Shown here one piece after another: positions 1 to 14,115 of a stretch of 64,000 nt of DNA (its first letter is position 1; every line of letters starts with the position of its first letter). The notes beneath the pieces are model-generated. The model did no database searches. It was given only the letters and a program-made list of their open reading frames with translations, and had not been told where the DNA came from. The position numbers and the translations under genes are program-made. Source of the DNA: Paramecium sonneborni (lineage: Eukaryota; Ciliophora; Oligohymenophorea; Peniculida; Parameciidae); the NCBI GenBank assembly GCA_905182985.1, contig CAJJDN010000014.1, forward strand, positions 299,877 to 363,876, in the 5' to 3' direction.

Positions 1-1390
1 TTTAGATGAGTTAAAGAATCTACATTTACCATTTGAAAAATTAATAGAATTGGAAAAAAATTACATTGAGGATATAGTTAGATAAACTAAAGAAACTTAT
101 TCTACAAAATTATCAAATGGAATATCAATATTATAAAATACTCTTTTTCAAGAGAATTAGTTAACATAAATTTAAGAAATATTGAGCATTAATTTTGGTA
201 TATCAACTGATTAGAGAAATGATAAACTATAATCATTCAAAGTTTTGAAAAGTTAAATTTTAGATAAAAATGAAGACCTTGTTCTTTATTAAAAAGTTGA
301 ATAGTAATCAATTTTTAAATCAAGTATTTAAGAAAATTATACCGAAAAAATAAAAGTTAATTCTCAAATAAAAAAAAACAAATCTATATCATATAGAATT
401 ATTTAAGAAATGAAATCATCAAGACTTTGTAAAACTATGGCTTTTAATTATAATGATACTATTATTGCTTTAGGTCTTGGTAATTAGGTGAGATTATTAA
501 AATTGGAAGATGGAAAGTTAATAGATGAAAAAGAGAATTTGAACGGACACGATAATGATGTCAAATCAATAGTTTTTAGCAAAAAAGCCAATTGGTTTAT
601 ATCAGCCACTTGTCGAGGTTCTAGTAGAATTTGGAGAACTAAAGAAAAGAAAGGATGGTTTAATTCTTCAAAATGGGAATGTTCTAAATCATTCAAATTT
701 CATTCTAAAGAAATCAATACTTAAATTTTGAATAAAAAAGAAGATTAATTAATATCATTTGGAAAGGATATCAATATAGACATTTTAGGAGTAAATTATG
801 ATCAAAATACAATAATACTTTTATATTAATTAAAAAAGCATTAAAAAAATCTTATTTAAATTGATGTAAATCCAAATGAAACTTAAATGGCATCATTAGG
901 CGAAGATAAATTAATTATTTTATGGGAAAAAGATGAAAATAATAAATGGTAATTTAAATATTTTATAGATACAATTGTTTATGATTTTGGAAGTGGAATT
1001 AGTTTCATTTTTGATGAAACTTTAGTCTGGAGTTAGGTACATTAGCCATTTATAAATATATGCAAGATGGAAAATGGAAAATTTTAAGAAAAAATTGATT
1101 AAAGATTGTAATTGAAAGATATGATAAAAGAATAGGAAAGTTTGGAGTTCGCAACATTTAAAGCAAGTTTCAATGAAGATAAGTAAATGTTATTATTAAA
1201 ACATAATCGATATTTATACCTGATAAAGATTAATGAGTAATTTGAAATGGAAATTGAAACCGAACCTATTACTTGTGGAACAATATTTTTTTATGGAACT
1301 GTGACTAATAATGGGAAATATATTTTTATTATGAGTGAGAAAACAATGGAATTTATTCTTTATGAACTCCTGTATGATGAAAATAAATGA
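1..1390 (+). CDS. WD40-repeat protein, C-terminal part (5' end outside window)
   Basis: The frame is open from base 2 to TGA 1388-1390 when TAA and TAG are read as Gln, giving about 462 residues with no intron. The N-terminal part visible here is charged and helical (for example LEKNYIEDIVRQTKE). It is followed by WD-type blades: a GHDNDVKSIVFS segment leading to SSRIW, then a later ASLGEDKLIILWE. This matches the many Paramecium proteins with a coiled region followed by a WD40 propeller, which act as protein-protein scaffolds. No catalytic domain is seen. The start lies left of the window. The next gene follows on the same strand after 490 bp. The propeller assignment is firm; the specific role is unknown. 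Confidence 0.8.
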
Positions 1391-1880
1391 TATATAATAA
1401 AATAATTGTTTATTAAACTTATATTTAACAAAAGGTACAAAAAATAATAAATAAAAAAGACTATTTTAATAATTAAAAGTTTAATATAAATAACTTGAGA
1501 ATGTTTATACTTTCAAATGAATAAAAGAAAAATAAAATATCATATAATTTTGTTTGCTTAAAATATTTCCAAAATATAAGAGATAAGAAAATAGATATAA
1601 CTTAATATATTATAAAAAGTAAATGATTAAAATATTCTATTTTCTTTAAATGAAAATTGTAAACAAAATTTCAATTTAGTGATACGCAATCTGAAAAACA
1701 AATTAAAAAATATATGAAAAGATAATTAATTATTAGTCATGCAGTAAATTAATGAAAATAATAATATCTTTTAGAATTTAAACAAATTCTAAAAAGATTT
1801 TACAGTAAATTATTTTTCTTGTAAAGTTTAAAATATATATAATATTTCTTATTTAATTCAATTGAAAATTTACATTTAAA
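1391..1880. other. AT-rich intergenic spacer
   Basis: The spacer holds runs of A and T with no long TGA-free frame that resembles a protein, and no tRNA-like fold that I can see. It presumably carries the 3' end signals of the WD40 gene and the promoter of the kinase gene that starts at 1881. Confidence 0.5.
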
Positions 1881-3786
<1,906 letters not shown>

Positions 3787-3824
3787 TTTTAATATATATT
3801 ATTATATTAATCTAAAATTTATAG

Positions 3825-4426
3825 ATGCAATAAACAGTAGTCACAATAGATCCATCAGTAATAATAATACCTTATTTAATTTAAGGTCTGTCATGCAAAA
3901 TTAAAGAGTGATAGAACATTGTGTGGCTTAGCTTATTTTGATGATTAAAGATCTTAAAAAGGAATCGTCTAAGAATCTTTAGAATATTTTAGATTAATGA
4001 CATTCTTTAAAAATTATAATTATGAAGGTCTTTAAATTGATATGATTTTTAGGACCATCTGATATTTTATTGATTTATTTATGGGTTGTAGCTGCACATA
4101 TGATAAAAACTATAGAAAATGACTAAGATTAATAGGCTGCTGCTAAAAAGCTTGATGAAATTGCTAGAGAAGCTATTACAACAAGAAGTGGAGATAAAAA
4201 AAACTTTCTTGGTGGACTCCTTAAAGAAATACCAGGAGAAACAGATAAAATATAAGCATATTTGAAGGGACTTAAAGATATTCTTGCAAAAGAAATAATT
4301 GCAAAGTAATCATTTTTAAAAAGTTCTTTAAGGTTCTTTAAAGAAGGGAAAAGAACATTTGACTCTAAATTTTGGACTGGTATTGCAAAAAGAAAGTTTA
4401 TGGGATTGAGTTATACAGGATTATGA
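3825..4426 (+). CDS. ARPC3: Arp2/3 complex subunit 3 (p21-Arc)
   Basis: Subunit of the actin-nucleating Arp2/3 complex. Two introns (3858-3885, 28 nt; 4028-4052, 25 nt) give 182 residues, close to the roughly 178 of animal ARPC3. Diagnostic stretches are EYFRLMTFFKNYNYEG, which matches the family's YYFKANVFFKNY region, LLIYLWVVAAHMIKTIE, and the C-terminal FWTGIAKRKFMGLSYTG, which matches WTCFVKRQFMNKSLSG. The start is chosen because the ATG directly precedes the first exon that splices in frame. It lies 38 bp after the CDPK stop on the same strand. Actin-nucleation genes are less commonly discussed in ciliates than tubulin genes, so this is a useful marker. The family call comes from pattern recall, not a search. 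Confidence 0.82.
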
Positions 4427-4541
4427 ATTGAATTTACATTAATATATATAGAATTAATCAATAAATATATAATATTTATTAATAATTTTCTATTGTCATC
4501 TTAATTAGTTTATTTGTATTAATTGTTTTATTAAATTTACA

Positions 4542-7500
4542 ATGAAGAAATACTTAGGCATGTTTACTCTTCAATATCCCATTAATCATTGTGATGTTAC
4601 ATTATAATTAAGTAAAATTGATGTAGAATTTTTAAGATTAATAATTAAAGATTCAAAGTGATCATTTATAATTTGAAGAAAATGAATTTTAAAGTGGAAA
4701 GTAATAAACCAAGCTTAAACCTACTGATATTATCTCTGTATTATCAACAGAAGACGATTAATATGTACATATATCTATTATATAAAGTGTATACAAGTTT
4801 ATCATTTATATTAAGAAATTTGGTCATTTTTGATAAATTATAATTATGTCTCTTTAAGCATTTCTGTTATAGAAATTACTTAATTTAATTATGTGGTTTA
4901 ATTTAAAGTTTATTTGCTTGAAAAATCATTTTAAGAATAAGAAAAGATTATAAATGATATTAACAAAGATAATTAAAATCAAAAAGACTAAAAAAGAGAA
5001 AAACGTAGATAAAAATTGGTTCATTAATATGCAAAAGAATCTTTTTTAATTTTATTTGAAATATTAAATCTCAAATTTTCAATTAGAGCTTCTCTAAGAC
5101 CTAAATAAGAAACAAAATCTTTAGATTAGTTTTTAGTTGATAAATTTCGTAAACTTGAATATTTTAAAAGGAACCAACTCTGTTAGAAACTTCTTATTCC
5201 ATCAAACCTTAAAAATGATGAATAGGTGAATGTCACATAAGAAAAAATAAATTAAATTGAGTAATAAATTAAAATAGATGAATTAGAATATTAATCTATA
5301 AATAAAATTGAATAAGAAGAAAATAATTAAAATTTGTTTAGTGTTAATGAATAAGAATCATATCAATTTACAATTTGTTAATAGCCTTAGGATTTGAAAA
5401 ACAATTTATTTATTTATTAAGCTTAAGCAACTAATTGGATGTTATATCGTGAATAAAGAATTACTGCTGAAGTATTAAATCTTCAGAATTAACAATAAAA
5501 TTTGAATAAAATGTGGAGTGAAATAAAACTTAATGTTAATGAGTATATTTATTTTAATGAATTAACTGGCTAATTTTCAGAAAATTCTGTTCCTTCCAAA
5601 GATGTAAAGGGAGGTATTTTAGCAGATGCTATGGGTTTAGGAAAAACTATTTGTTCACTTGCATTAATACTATTATCAAGAGAAATGAAATAATAATAAT
5701 AAAATGATGATACTGAAGAACCTTACAAAAAAAAAGTAAAATTGGATAAAAAGTATGGTAATACACTTTTAGTAGTTCAAAAAAGTGTATTTGAACATTG
5801 GATAGAAGAGATTGAAAAACACACTTAATAAAATAAATTGGAAGTTTATCAATTTTATAAACCATAATCCAGATAAAAAGACATTAAATTAGAAGTTTAT
5901 GATATTGTAATTACAACATATGGAGTTCTAAAATAAGACTTTACTAAAAATAGGTTTTTGTATAGTTATGAATGGGAAAGAATAATATTAGATGAAGCTC
6001 ATATAATAAAAAGTAAAAGTACAACTTGTGCAAAAGCTGCATCATCTGTTGAAGCTTAATGTAGATGGTGTTTAACAGGAACTCCTATTTAAAATCATTT
6101 AGAAGATTTATTTAGTCTATTTCATTTTCTGTAAGTTGAAACTTTCTAAGATTATTATTGGTTTAATCATTATATAAATAAGTAATAGGATAATACAATA
6201 AAATTCAATTTATTACATGAAATACTAAAACCTATTTTATTAAGAAGAACAAAATAATAAGATTCTATAATATGTTAATTAAATTTACCTATTAAAAAGC
6301 ATATTATAGTTAAGGTAAATTTATCCAAAGAAGAGCAAGAATGTATTTTTATATTATTTATAATAGTTTATAATACATTATATGTTAATACTTGTAAGTA
6401 ATTGAAAGAGTATTTTGGTATAGGTATGAAATAAAAGATAATTAGAAGTAGATATATGCATATTTTTTAATTGCTTTCTTTATTGAGATTATGTTGTGAT
6501 CATGTAGGACTTGTAGTTAGTAAACTTAGAAATAAAACTATACAATAATTTACAGCAAATAAATAAAAATCTGAATTGTTAATAAAATAATTTATTCAAA
6601 ATGCTTAATAAAATTTAGAATAGAGTTTAAAAGCAACTATTTTAAAATTAGAACAGAAATAAGAGAATCTTCGTTAATAAAACTAAGAAGATGAAATTGA
6701 GGAAGATGATGATTTTTCAATTGATGAAATTTCATATTAATCGACCGCTGATGAAACATAAAATCAATAGAATTAATAAGAATAACCTATGAATTAAGAT
6801 GAAATTGAAAGAGAATTAAGAAATCATATATAATAATTAGAGAAAGTTAATGAGGATAAATAGGATGATAAATAAACTTAGAAAAAATATGAAAGTATTT
6901 TTCAGAGAATACAGAATGAAGATTGTGCTATCTGTTAAGAGGCTTTTAATATAAAAAATTAAATATATTATCTTGGTTGTACACATCTCTATTGTAGTGA
7001 TTGTTTTGAGAACTTATAAAAACAAAATTAAAGTGTAATTTGTCCTTTATGTAGAACATAAATATAGAAAAATGATAAAATTAAAATTGTTTATAAATGG
7101 TCAGAAAAGTAAGATTAGAAATCAAATTAAAATGTTTAAATACCTAACACTTAACCTTGGTATAAAGAAAGTTCTAAAATAAATGAAATTATTAAATATA
7201 TAGAATTTGTTAAGAATAAAAATGAAAAGGTAGTTATTTTTACTTAATGGTTAAGTATTATGAACTTTATTGAAGGTAAATTAAGAATTAGAAAAATTTA
7301 ATCTAGAAATATATAAGGGAAAATGGATATAAACTAAAGAAAAGCAGCTATTAAAGACTTTTTTGAACAAAATATTACTGTTATGCTTATATCACTAAAA
7401 GCAGGTGCTTATGGTATTAATCTTTGCTGTGCAAATCATGTTTTATTAGTTGATCCATGGTGGAATCCAGCAGTAGAGTAAATGTTTAAATTATTTTAGA

Positions 7501-7716
7501 GATTAAGCAATAGAAAGAGTTCATAGATTAGGATAAGATAAAAGTGTTTAAATAATGAGTTATATTTGTGAAAACACAATAGAAGATAGAGTATTATAAT
7601 TGCATAAAAAGAAAAGATAATTATTTAAGGATGCTCTACATTTAAAATTACCTGATCATGAATTCAATTTTTAAGATTAAATTGAATTTGTTATGAATTA
7701 AAAATTAAATTTTTGA
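4542..7716 (+). CDS. SNF2-family ATPase with internal RING finger (Rad5/Rad16/HLTF type)
   Basis: Chromatin or DNA-repair translocase with a ubiquitin-ligase RING inserted between the two helicase lobes, the arrangement of Rad5, Rad16 and HLTF. Motifs in order: [13 protein letters not shown] (Walker A), [11 protein letters not shown] (motif II), LTGTPIQN (motif III), then a C3HC4 RING ([24 protein letters not shown]), then [14 protein letters not shown] and IERVHRLGQ (motif VI). Introns 4623-4650, 4787-4815 and 7478-7499 bring the length to 1,032 codons (1,031 aa). The last intron restores [14 protein letters not shown]. The N-terminal 250 residues are charged and poorly conserved; a HIRAN domain is possible but not shown. 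Walker A has Ala where the family usually has Glu or Asp (DEMGLGKT). It is convergent with the FHA gene at 7760. Confidence 0.9.
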
Positions 7717-7759
7717 ATTGATGAAATAAAAAATTTATTCTTATTACAATATAATTTAA

Positions 7760-9282
7760 TCACTATAGATTAAGTAGATCGTTAATTAATGCTTTATTTA
7801 GTTTGCGTCTAAAATATAATAAATTAATTACTTCTTAGTAACACCAAAATTAACAAAATCAAATTTGATGATATTTTCACTTATTTTAATTTCCATTTAA
7901 TCTTCAATTAATTGTGGTTTGCTTTATTGTTTTTTTTCATGATATCTTTAGGAAAAATTTTGAAGTGATTGCCAAGTTCCATTAGCTGATTCTCTGAATC
8001 CTTCTCCATCATGAATAAACCATCTAATAAATAGATTATATTTAAATACTCATTATTTTTATAAATAATTTATGCTTATCTTCTTGAGACTGTATTAATA
8101 TTAACTAAAACATCACACTCTTAAGATCTACCAATTTTGTATACAGATTCTTAATTGTAGTTAGCAATAAAAATATGATTTTATATTTAATGAATTGCTG
8201 AATTATCGAATGTAATTTTTAAATAAGGTCTATCATATTCACTTAATTTTTATGCAGTTCTTGATTTTTATTTAGTAGTTTTAATTTCATTTAAAGTTAT
8301 ATTGAACATTTCAGTTTCTTCTATTGTTAATCCATGAATTTTAGCTCCTTTTCTTAAATGTTCTTTAGCCAAAGCATTAAAGAAATAATTTTAATCTTTG
8401 ACTTTTTTAGATTTTATTTATTTAGGTTTAGATTTCATTTCCAAAACATTGAAAAAAGTATCTGCACCTATTAAATATGTATTTTCTAATTCAATATTTT
8501 TAATTTAATCTTTTTTTATTTTCATAAAAGTACCAGTCCGAGTTCCATTATCACTTATATAAAATTAAGGTTTATTTCTAATAATTATAATTAGAATTAC
8601 TTAATAAAAGAATAGATATGCTTAACAACTGAAAAAGGTAGTTTGGATGCATGTGGATAATTCCTAAAGAGAGAAAAGAATAGGAGAAGAGGTTTAGTAA
8701 GAGTATTTGAGAAAGCAAATCCTTTATCTGTTAAAATTTTACAATGAACTTTTTCAACATTCTTATCACCATGTGGTAAATCTTAAATGATTAATAAAAT
8801 GAAATACATATGTCACAATTATCTTATTTATCATCTTATTGTTTATTTCTTCCAATTATTATTTCTTTTTTATAATTAGATCCCAAAATTCTAAATGATT
8901 ATAAATAACAATACCTATCATTTTAAAGTATAAATTCTTAATCATTTTAACTTGAATGTTATTTAAATACAGTAATTCGAATATGAGGTTCATTTTCATT
9001 CAAATTGTTATTTTAGTGTGTTATTTTTAATGTTGATTATTCTTATTGCATAACCTAATCTTAAAGGATGATTGATTCTCTATTAGTTTATGGTTGTATC
9101 ACTACTGAGTGAATTTAGTTCAGTGGGTGCTGTATCTATATACAAATTACTAATTATAAACTTACATTATCATCTTCTATAATAATACAATTATCTTATG
9201 AGTTTCCAGGAGCTGATGGATAATAAATTGGACTTATTTGCTAAGGAAAATTGCAAATTGGATATTAAGGGACCATTGGCAT
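7760..9282 (-). CDS. Double FHA-domain protein
   Basis: Two forkhead-associated (phosphothreonine-binding) domains read from the minus strand. FHA1 shows ILGSNYKKEIIIGRNKQ, then DIYLPHGDKNVEKVHCKIL after a 26-nt intron, then ISDNGTRTGTF. FHA2 shows YKIGRSQECDVLVN, VSRRQAQIIY, then WFIHDGEGFRESANGTW. GR, S-R and NGT are the fold's conserved binding residues. The N-terminus is Pro/Gln/Asn-rich. A 23-nt intron near the 3' end brings the frame to a TGA at 7760-7762, 43 bp from the Rad5-like gene's stop. The start at ATG 9282 is tentative, as an upstream exon is possible. Not every internal splice site was resolved. FHA proteins commonly read kinase signalling or the DNA-damage response; the role here is inferred only. 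Confidence 0.82.
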
Positions 9283-10000
9283 AGCAAGTTGATGAATATA
9301 AGGTAAGTAATAAACTATAAAAATATTACATATTATTACATAATTAAAGAGGCTTTGGTTGAAGTTGGTAACTCATTCTCAGCAATTTTTTTGAATAAAA
9401 ATAATTATTTTTTATAATTCCTAGCTTTAATTAGCTTATATATGAGTAAAAAATCAGAAACTTATTATCATTATTATACGTTTTATTACAATCATTCCAA
9501 TAATTATCTCAGATTTGATCGCTTGAAATTCCATTAACATATTTAAAAACTTATTTAAAAATCAATGAAGATACCCAAATATAATTATATATTATCATTA
9601 AAATTATATTGCTTCAATTCACTTCTCTAATGATTCATTAAAGTATAATATGATAAATTAAGCTACCTAATTATGATAGATGAATTAAACAACAATCAAA
9701 TAATTATATTAAATATAATACTTTCTTAACTTAAATCATAATAAAATAATTATATAAATGATGACAAAAATGGATGTTCAAATAAAAAAATTACTTGAAA
9801 AAGCTAAACATAGAGTTAAATGTATTTATCAAATAAACAAATCTAATATAAATGAATGACTTCAAAAAAAATAAATTGTTAACAATAATTATTTTATTAA
9901 AAATTATTTCTTCTAGAATGTTATCTTAAAATAATATATAAAATAGAGAATTATTAAATTGATTATGAATTATATAGAATAACATTCACTTGAAATATAT
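9283..10000. other. Intergenic region; one doubtful 33-codon ORF
   Basis: Seven hundred bp of AT-rich sequence between the divergent or tandem neighbours. The only plus-strand candidate is a short frame at 9758-9859 (MMTKMDVQIKKLLEKAKHRV...), which ends at TGA. At this base composition a frame of that length is expected by chance, so I do not call it a gene. No RNA gene was recognised. Confidence 0.4.
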
Positions 10001-11235
10001 TCATATTTTATATAAATGGATATTTTAATCCCAACTACATGAAGCTATAATTTTTCCAGTTCCATGAAATTCGATTGCAGTAACTCTTTATTTATGTCCA
10101 ATCAAATTAAACAAAGGATTATAAAATGCTCCTTTCCTTTCAGTTTACCAAACTCTTGCAGCTCCATCTCTTGCCCCTGTAACAAATCTTCTTTTATCTT
10201 TATCAAAATTTAAACAATGAACCTATTTCTATAATAAAACTATCATACACTATCACAATGTACAGGAGACTAATTCACCTTACTTAATTCTTTCTTTTTA
10301 CCATCAAAATTATATTCACTAATACTTTAATTCTTTAATTATATTAATTATTTACTTTTGATGCTACAAATAATTTATAGCTATCTTCTGATATTTTTAC
10401 AGACTAAATTGCATAACATTTATTCTTTTATGTCGGTTTTGTATTTGAAATCTCTTCTATTTTTTAACTATCATAAGCTTTTATAACTCCCATAGAATCT
10501 CCAGTAAAAAAGTATTTGCTTTATTAACTAAAATTAATGTTGTAAACTATATCCATTGAAACTAAAGGTTATCATTATTTATTTACTTTAAAGATCTTTA
10601 ATAAGTTTCAATTTTCTTAAATCCCAAAGAATTAAATGACCATCTTATCCTCCACTAGCTAAATATAATCCATTATCACTCACTTGAATCCAATATATCT
10701 AATTAATTAATCGATATCATACTCTATTTTTATGTTCTTTTAAAGCTTATACAGTCTTTCCACTTTTTGCATCCCAAACTAAAATTGATTTATCAGGAGA
10801 TCCGCTAAAAATTTATTTTCCATCAAGTGAATAGCTAATTGACCAAATCCCTTCTCTAATCAAATATTAATTAACAATACTTATGTCCTGTAAATTTAGA
10901 AGATTCTTTTTATTTAGTTACATCCCATAATTTTATTAATTTATCATGAGAACCTGTTGCTAATTCAGATTGATTCTAAGGATTAAATTACAAACATTCA
11001 ATAGAATTAGAATGTGCCTATAAATTAATCTATATTTTACTTATTCAAACTTTTAAAATGGTTCTATTGAATTATCTAACCAATTTTCTTAAGATTACAT
11101 TTTTATTATTATTGAAAATATGAATTCAATAATAAAATTCAATATTTTCTTGATCTATTTCATTTGGCTCTCTTCTCTAAAACTATAAATTGATTATATA
11201 TTTTATTCAATTTTAGAAATTTGATCAGAATACAT
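10001..11235 (-). CDS. WD40-repeat protein
   Basis: Beta-propeller scaffold protein read from the minus strand, probably about seven blades. Clear blades are ATGSHDKLIKLWDV followed by the GH of the next repeat, FSGSPDKSILVWDA, LASGGQDGHLILWDL, FVTGARDGAARVW, and the last blade TAIEFHGTGKIIASCSWD. Translation from ATG 11235 begins MYSDQISKIEQ. An intron near 11020-11042 (gtaaaatatag... type) leads into the first blade, AHSNSIECLQFNP. The stop is TGA at 10001-10003. Several more small introns are likely between blades and were not all placed. There is no enzymatic domain. It is divergent from the small gene at 11388 (about 150 bp apart), so a shared promoter region is possible. Confidence 0.8.
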
Positions 11236-11387
11236 AATAAACTCATTTGTAATTAAGTTTAAGATTTTAAAAAAAGAATTAGTATTTAAATATTTAAATA
11301 TATAAGTTATTTATAATTTCTCAATAGTAATTTTGTTTTAATATTTACTTCGATCTATATAAATTTTAATTAATATTTTTATAATAA

Positions 11388-11837
11388 ATGACTTCAAATT
11401 AAATGGAATTAGAGTTTAATAGATTCTAAAAATAATCCTCTTTTACATGTGCTAAAGAAAGATTAAAATAGGTTCGTTAGGGATCTAATTAACAATCCTA
11501 AAACACACCTTAAAACAAGAGTGCAACATTTTCTTTTAAGAATTAGAAAATAAAATTTAGATTTCCTCTAATTGATGAACTAAGTTTAGATTCCAGATCA
11601 ATATAATAAGAATCGATGGAGAGATGTTATTAATAAAGGTTTTTAGAAAATCACTATTCACAAAATAAGGATTTCACAAAAACATCTATAGAAATGGAAG
11701 AAGAAAATAAGGAGAATATAAATAATATTCTTATATAGCAACCTTTTTATGATATTAACAAAATAGTAGCATCTTCTTAAATCAGCATTTCTAGTAATCA
11801 GTAAATCTAAAATAAAATGAATGAGCAATATTTTTGA
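11388..11837 (+). CDS. Hypothetical 149-aa protein, low complexity
   Basis: Single uninterrupted frame from ATG 11388 to TGA 11835-11837 with ciliate code. The product (MTSNQMELEFNRFQ...) is rich in Gln, Asn, Ser and Lys, with the basic stretch KNQKIKFRFP and an acidic IEMEEENKEN segment. There is no membrane segment, no signal peptide and no family I recognise. The length is about three times the average random TGA-free frame at this composition, so it is probably real but not certain. It lies 79 bp from the convergent gene ending at 11916. Confidence 0.55.
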
Positions 11838-11915
11838 CCAATTAATTTATTTTATCTTTATATTCAAGTTTATATAAATATATGGTCAAATAAGTGTTAG
11901 GTAACTTAAATTAAA

Positions 11916-12422
11916 TCAGAAATCATTAACTCCAACTTTTTCTTATATTAATTAAGCTAATTATGTTAGTAGTTGTTTATACTCATTTGGTAATTATCGT
12001 ATATCTTCATCCTAAATCTATTAAAGAGTAAAGCAAAAATTATTTAATTATGTGTAACTTAATATTCTATCAGTTATGTTTTATTTTTTTTTGTTTGATA
12101 AAATCTTTGGTTTGATTGAATGTATAGTTTGCTACTAAGAGTTTAATTTTTCATGTGTTATACATTAGAATTAAGGATTATAAATCTATGAATAATAGGG
12201 TTAATTTTAATTAGATGAAATTGTATTGCATCTCTCTTATAATTGACTTCTATGTTTTGAGAAATTAATTTTTTATTTGAAACCAGAATTCGCCTTTTAA
12301 GGTGAACTTTGTGTTTTTGTATAATTTTTTGATGGACTTTTAGAAAATTCATTTTTTTAAATATCAGCTTTTAGTTTTCTCCTAAAATCAGTAAATTCTT
12401 GTAGAAGGTCATTAGGTTTCAT
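11916..12422 (-). CDS. Hypothetical 168-aa basic protein
   Basis: Uninterrupted minus-strand frame of 169 codons, ATG 12422 to TGA 11916-11918. It begins MKPNDLLQEFTDFRRKLKADI and ends LAQLIQEKVGVNDF. The ends look helical while the middle is Ser/Gln/Asn-rich and basic (KSPSKNYTKTQSS). No intron is needed. No known domain is recognised. The helical C-terminus (DEDIRQLPNEYKQLLTQLA) suggests a small binding or coiled-coil protein. It is divergent from the LC8 gene at 12488, with only 65 bp between the two start codons. Confidence 0.6.
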
Positions 12423-12487
12423 ATGGCAGTTAATAATTAATATAATTTGTTATTATAATATAAATTAATATAAATTATTAGATTTAG

Positions 12488-12781
12488 ATGACCGACATAA
12501 GTAAAGAAATAAATGTGAAATTATGTGACATGTCAAGTGAATTATTAAAAGATGCTTAAAATATAATTCTTGATAATCTTAAAAAGCACAGTAATGAAAG
12601 AGATATTGCATATTACATAAAAAGAGAGTAATTATTTGAACAAAATTTTAGATTGGATAAAAGACATACAGGTCCTTGGCATTGTGTGGTTGGAAAAAAT
12701 TTTGGAATTTTTGTAACACATGAAGAAGGATATTATTTATAAGCAATAAAGGGATAAATCACCATAGTTGTTTGGAAATGA
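12488..12781 (+). CDS. Dynein light chain, LC8 type
   Basis: Small hub subunit of axonemal and cytoplasmic dynein. The frame is uninterrupted and encodes 97 aa. The N-terminal helix region is [19 protein letters not shown], a central helix carries [19 protein letters not shown] residues, and the conserved strand core is [20 protein letters not shown]. This matches the family pattern (PTWHCIVGRNFGSYVTHE), with the end strand GQITIVVW matching GQVAILLF. LC8 proteins are about 89 aa, so this copy is slightly long at the N-terminus. Ciliates carry several LC8 paralogues for ciliary and transport dyneins. I cannot tell which one this is. Confidence 0.9.
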
Positions 12782-13044
12782 ATAATATGAAACTTCTTTA
12801 TTTTATAGTTTAAATTATATAGATGTGTAAATATATTTTCAAATTAATTTACGACAAACAGGACATTACTATTTAATAATGATCCATTATTGAAGACAAT
12901 GATCATGAAAATGATGCCTATTATGCTAAATTGTCATATTACTTAATACTGCATGGTAATTAAACAACTAAGTCATTTTTTACATAATCACACATACAAA
13001 TATTGCATTATTATATGTAGGAGAATTCAGGGATATTATTGTAT

Positions 13045-14006
13045 TCAAACTTCTTCATCTTTTTAAACTTATTCTTAAAATTAATTTATAATTCTTACTT
13101 TAGTTTGAAGTCTCTTAACAATTTTCCCTATAGATTTAAATATAAACAAAAAGAGGATAATAGGCATATATAATGCCATTGATATGATTGCTAGACCAAA
13201 TCCAATAATTAAAAATGCTGAAAACAAGTATCCTATTAACAAAAGTACAAATGTCACATTGTTTAAACCTAATATAAAATTAAATAAAAAATTACTATCA
13301 TCACAATCATTAGAATCTGATTAAAAATATGCGATGTTGCCTCCCGTAAAGATAAGGTAGAAAATGAATTAATTATAGACTTTCATTAGACGAGTATATT
13401 TATTCAAAGCTTCTGCTTAATGTATAATTTCATATTGAGTAAATGGAGGTTCAGCTATTAATTCTTCTTATCTTATGTCTCTTGTTGATAATTTCATTTT
13501 GATTAGAGTTTTAATTTAGTTTCGTCTTAAAGTTTTAATTTAGAATTATTTTTTTACTTATTTTTTTCTTCCATACCTTATAGATTCATTATTTCATTAG
13601 AATCTTTTGTTAACATTTCCGCCATGACTAACTAGAAGATATCTTTAGAATTCATTTATAATGAATAAAGAACAGCTAAATATCTGGAATATATATGTTA
13701 ATAAATTACCTTATTGAATTAAAAAATTCATACATTCCAACAATTGTCAACCAAACAAATAATGGATTTACATCACATTATTAATCACGTTGTTACAAAC
13801 TATAAAAACACACTAAATACTTTCCAAAACTGAAAAGTAAATTAAATCCTAATAATATATTAATAATATAGTTTACCTATATACTTATAGGATTCTTTGA
13901 ATTAACCTCTAAAATGTTGTTTGAGTAATTTGAACTTCTTTTCATCTTCTTCTTTAGAATTTTTATTTTAAATGTTTTAAGAAGTTTCTTCAAGTTCTTA
14001 ATTCAT
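13045..14006 (-). CDS. Multi-pass membrane protein of unknown function
   Basis: Minus-strand gene. With introns of 28, 26 and 20 nt the exon length is exactly 296 codons (295 aa), beginning MNQELEETSQN and ending QVQKDEEV. Hydrophobic segments include GFNLLFSFGKYLVCF, LFVWLTIVGMYEFF, a third around YNQFIFYLIFTGG, and two tightly spaced C-terminal ones (NVTFVLLLIGYLFSAF and GLAIISMALYMPIILFLF). A Cys-containing loop lies between them. If the 20-nt intron is not used, the region reads as two ORFs overlapping by ATGA at 13494-13497. I prefer one gene because the splice keeps frame and joins two halves of one membrane protein. No family is recognised. Confidence 0.65.
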
Positions 14007-14115
14007 AATTATAATAATAAGCTATTATAATAATAAGCTAAATATATGAATAATGAATTAATTATTTTGTAATTATTATAAATTTTTACAATCAAATATA
14101 AATTAAATAATTGTT

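Noticed and set aside
9758..9859. 33-codon ORF as a small protein gene
   Set aside because: TGA-free frames of this length are expected by chance in such AT-rich sequence and there is no supporting motif.
13494..13497. ATGA start-stop overlap as evidence of a bacterial-type operon
   Set aside because: The context is a ciliate genome with introns; a 20-nt intron restores a single exact frame.
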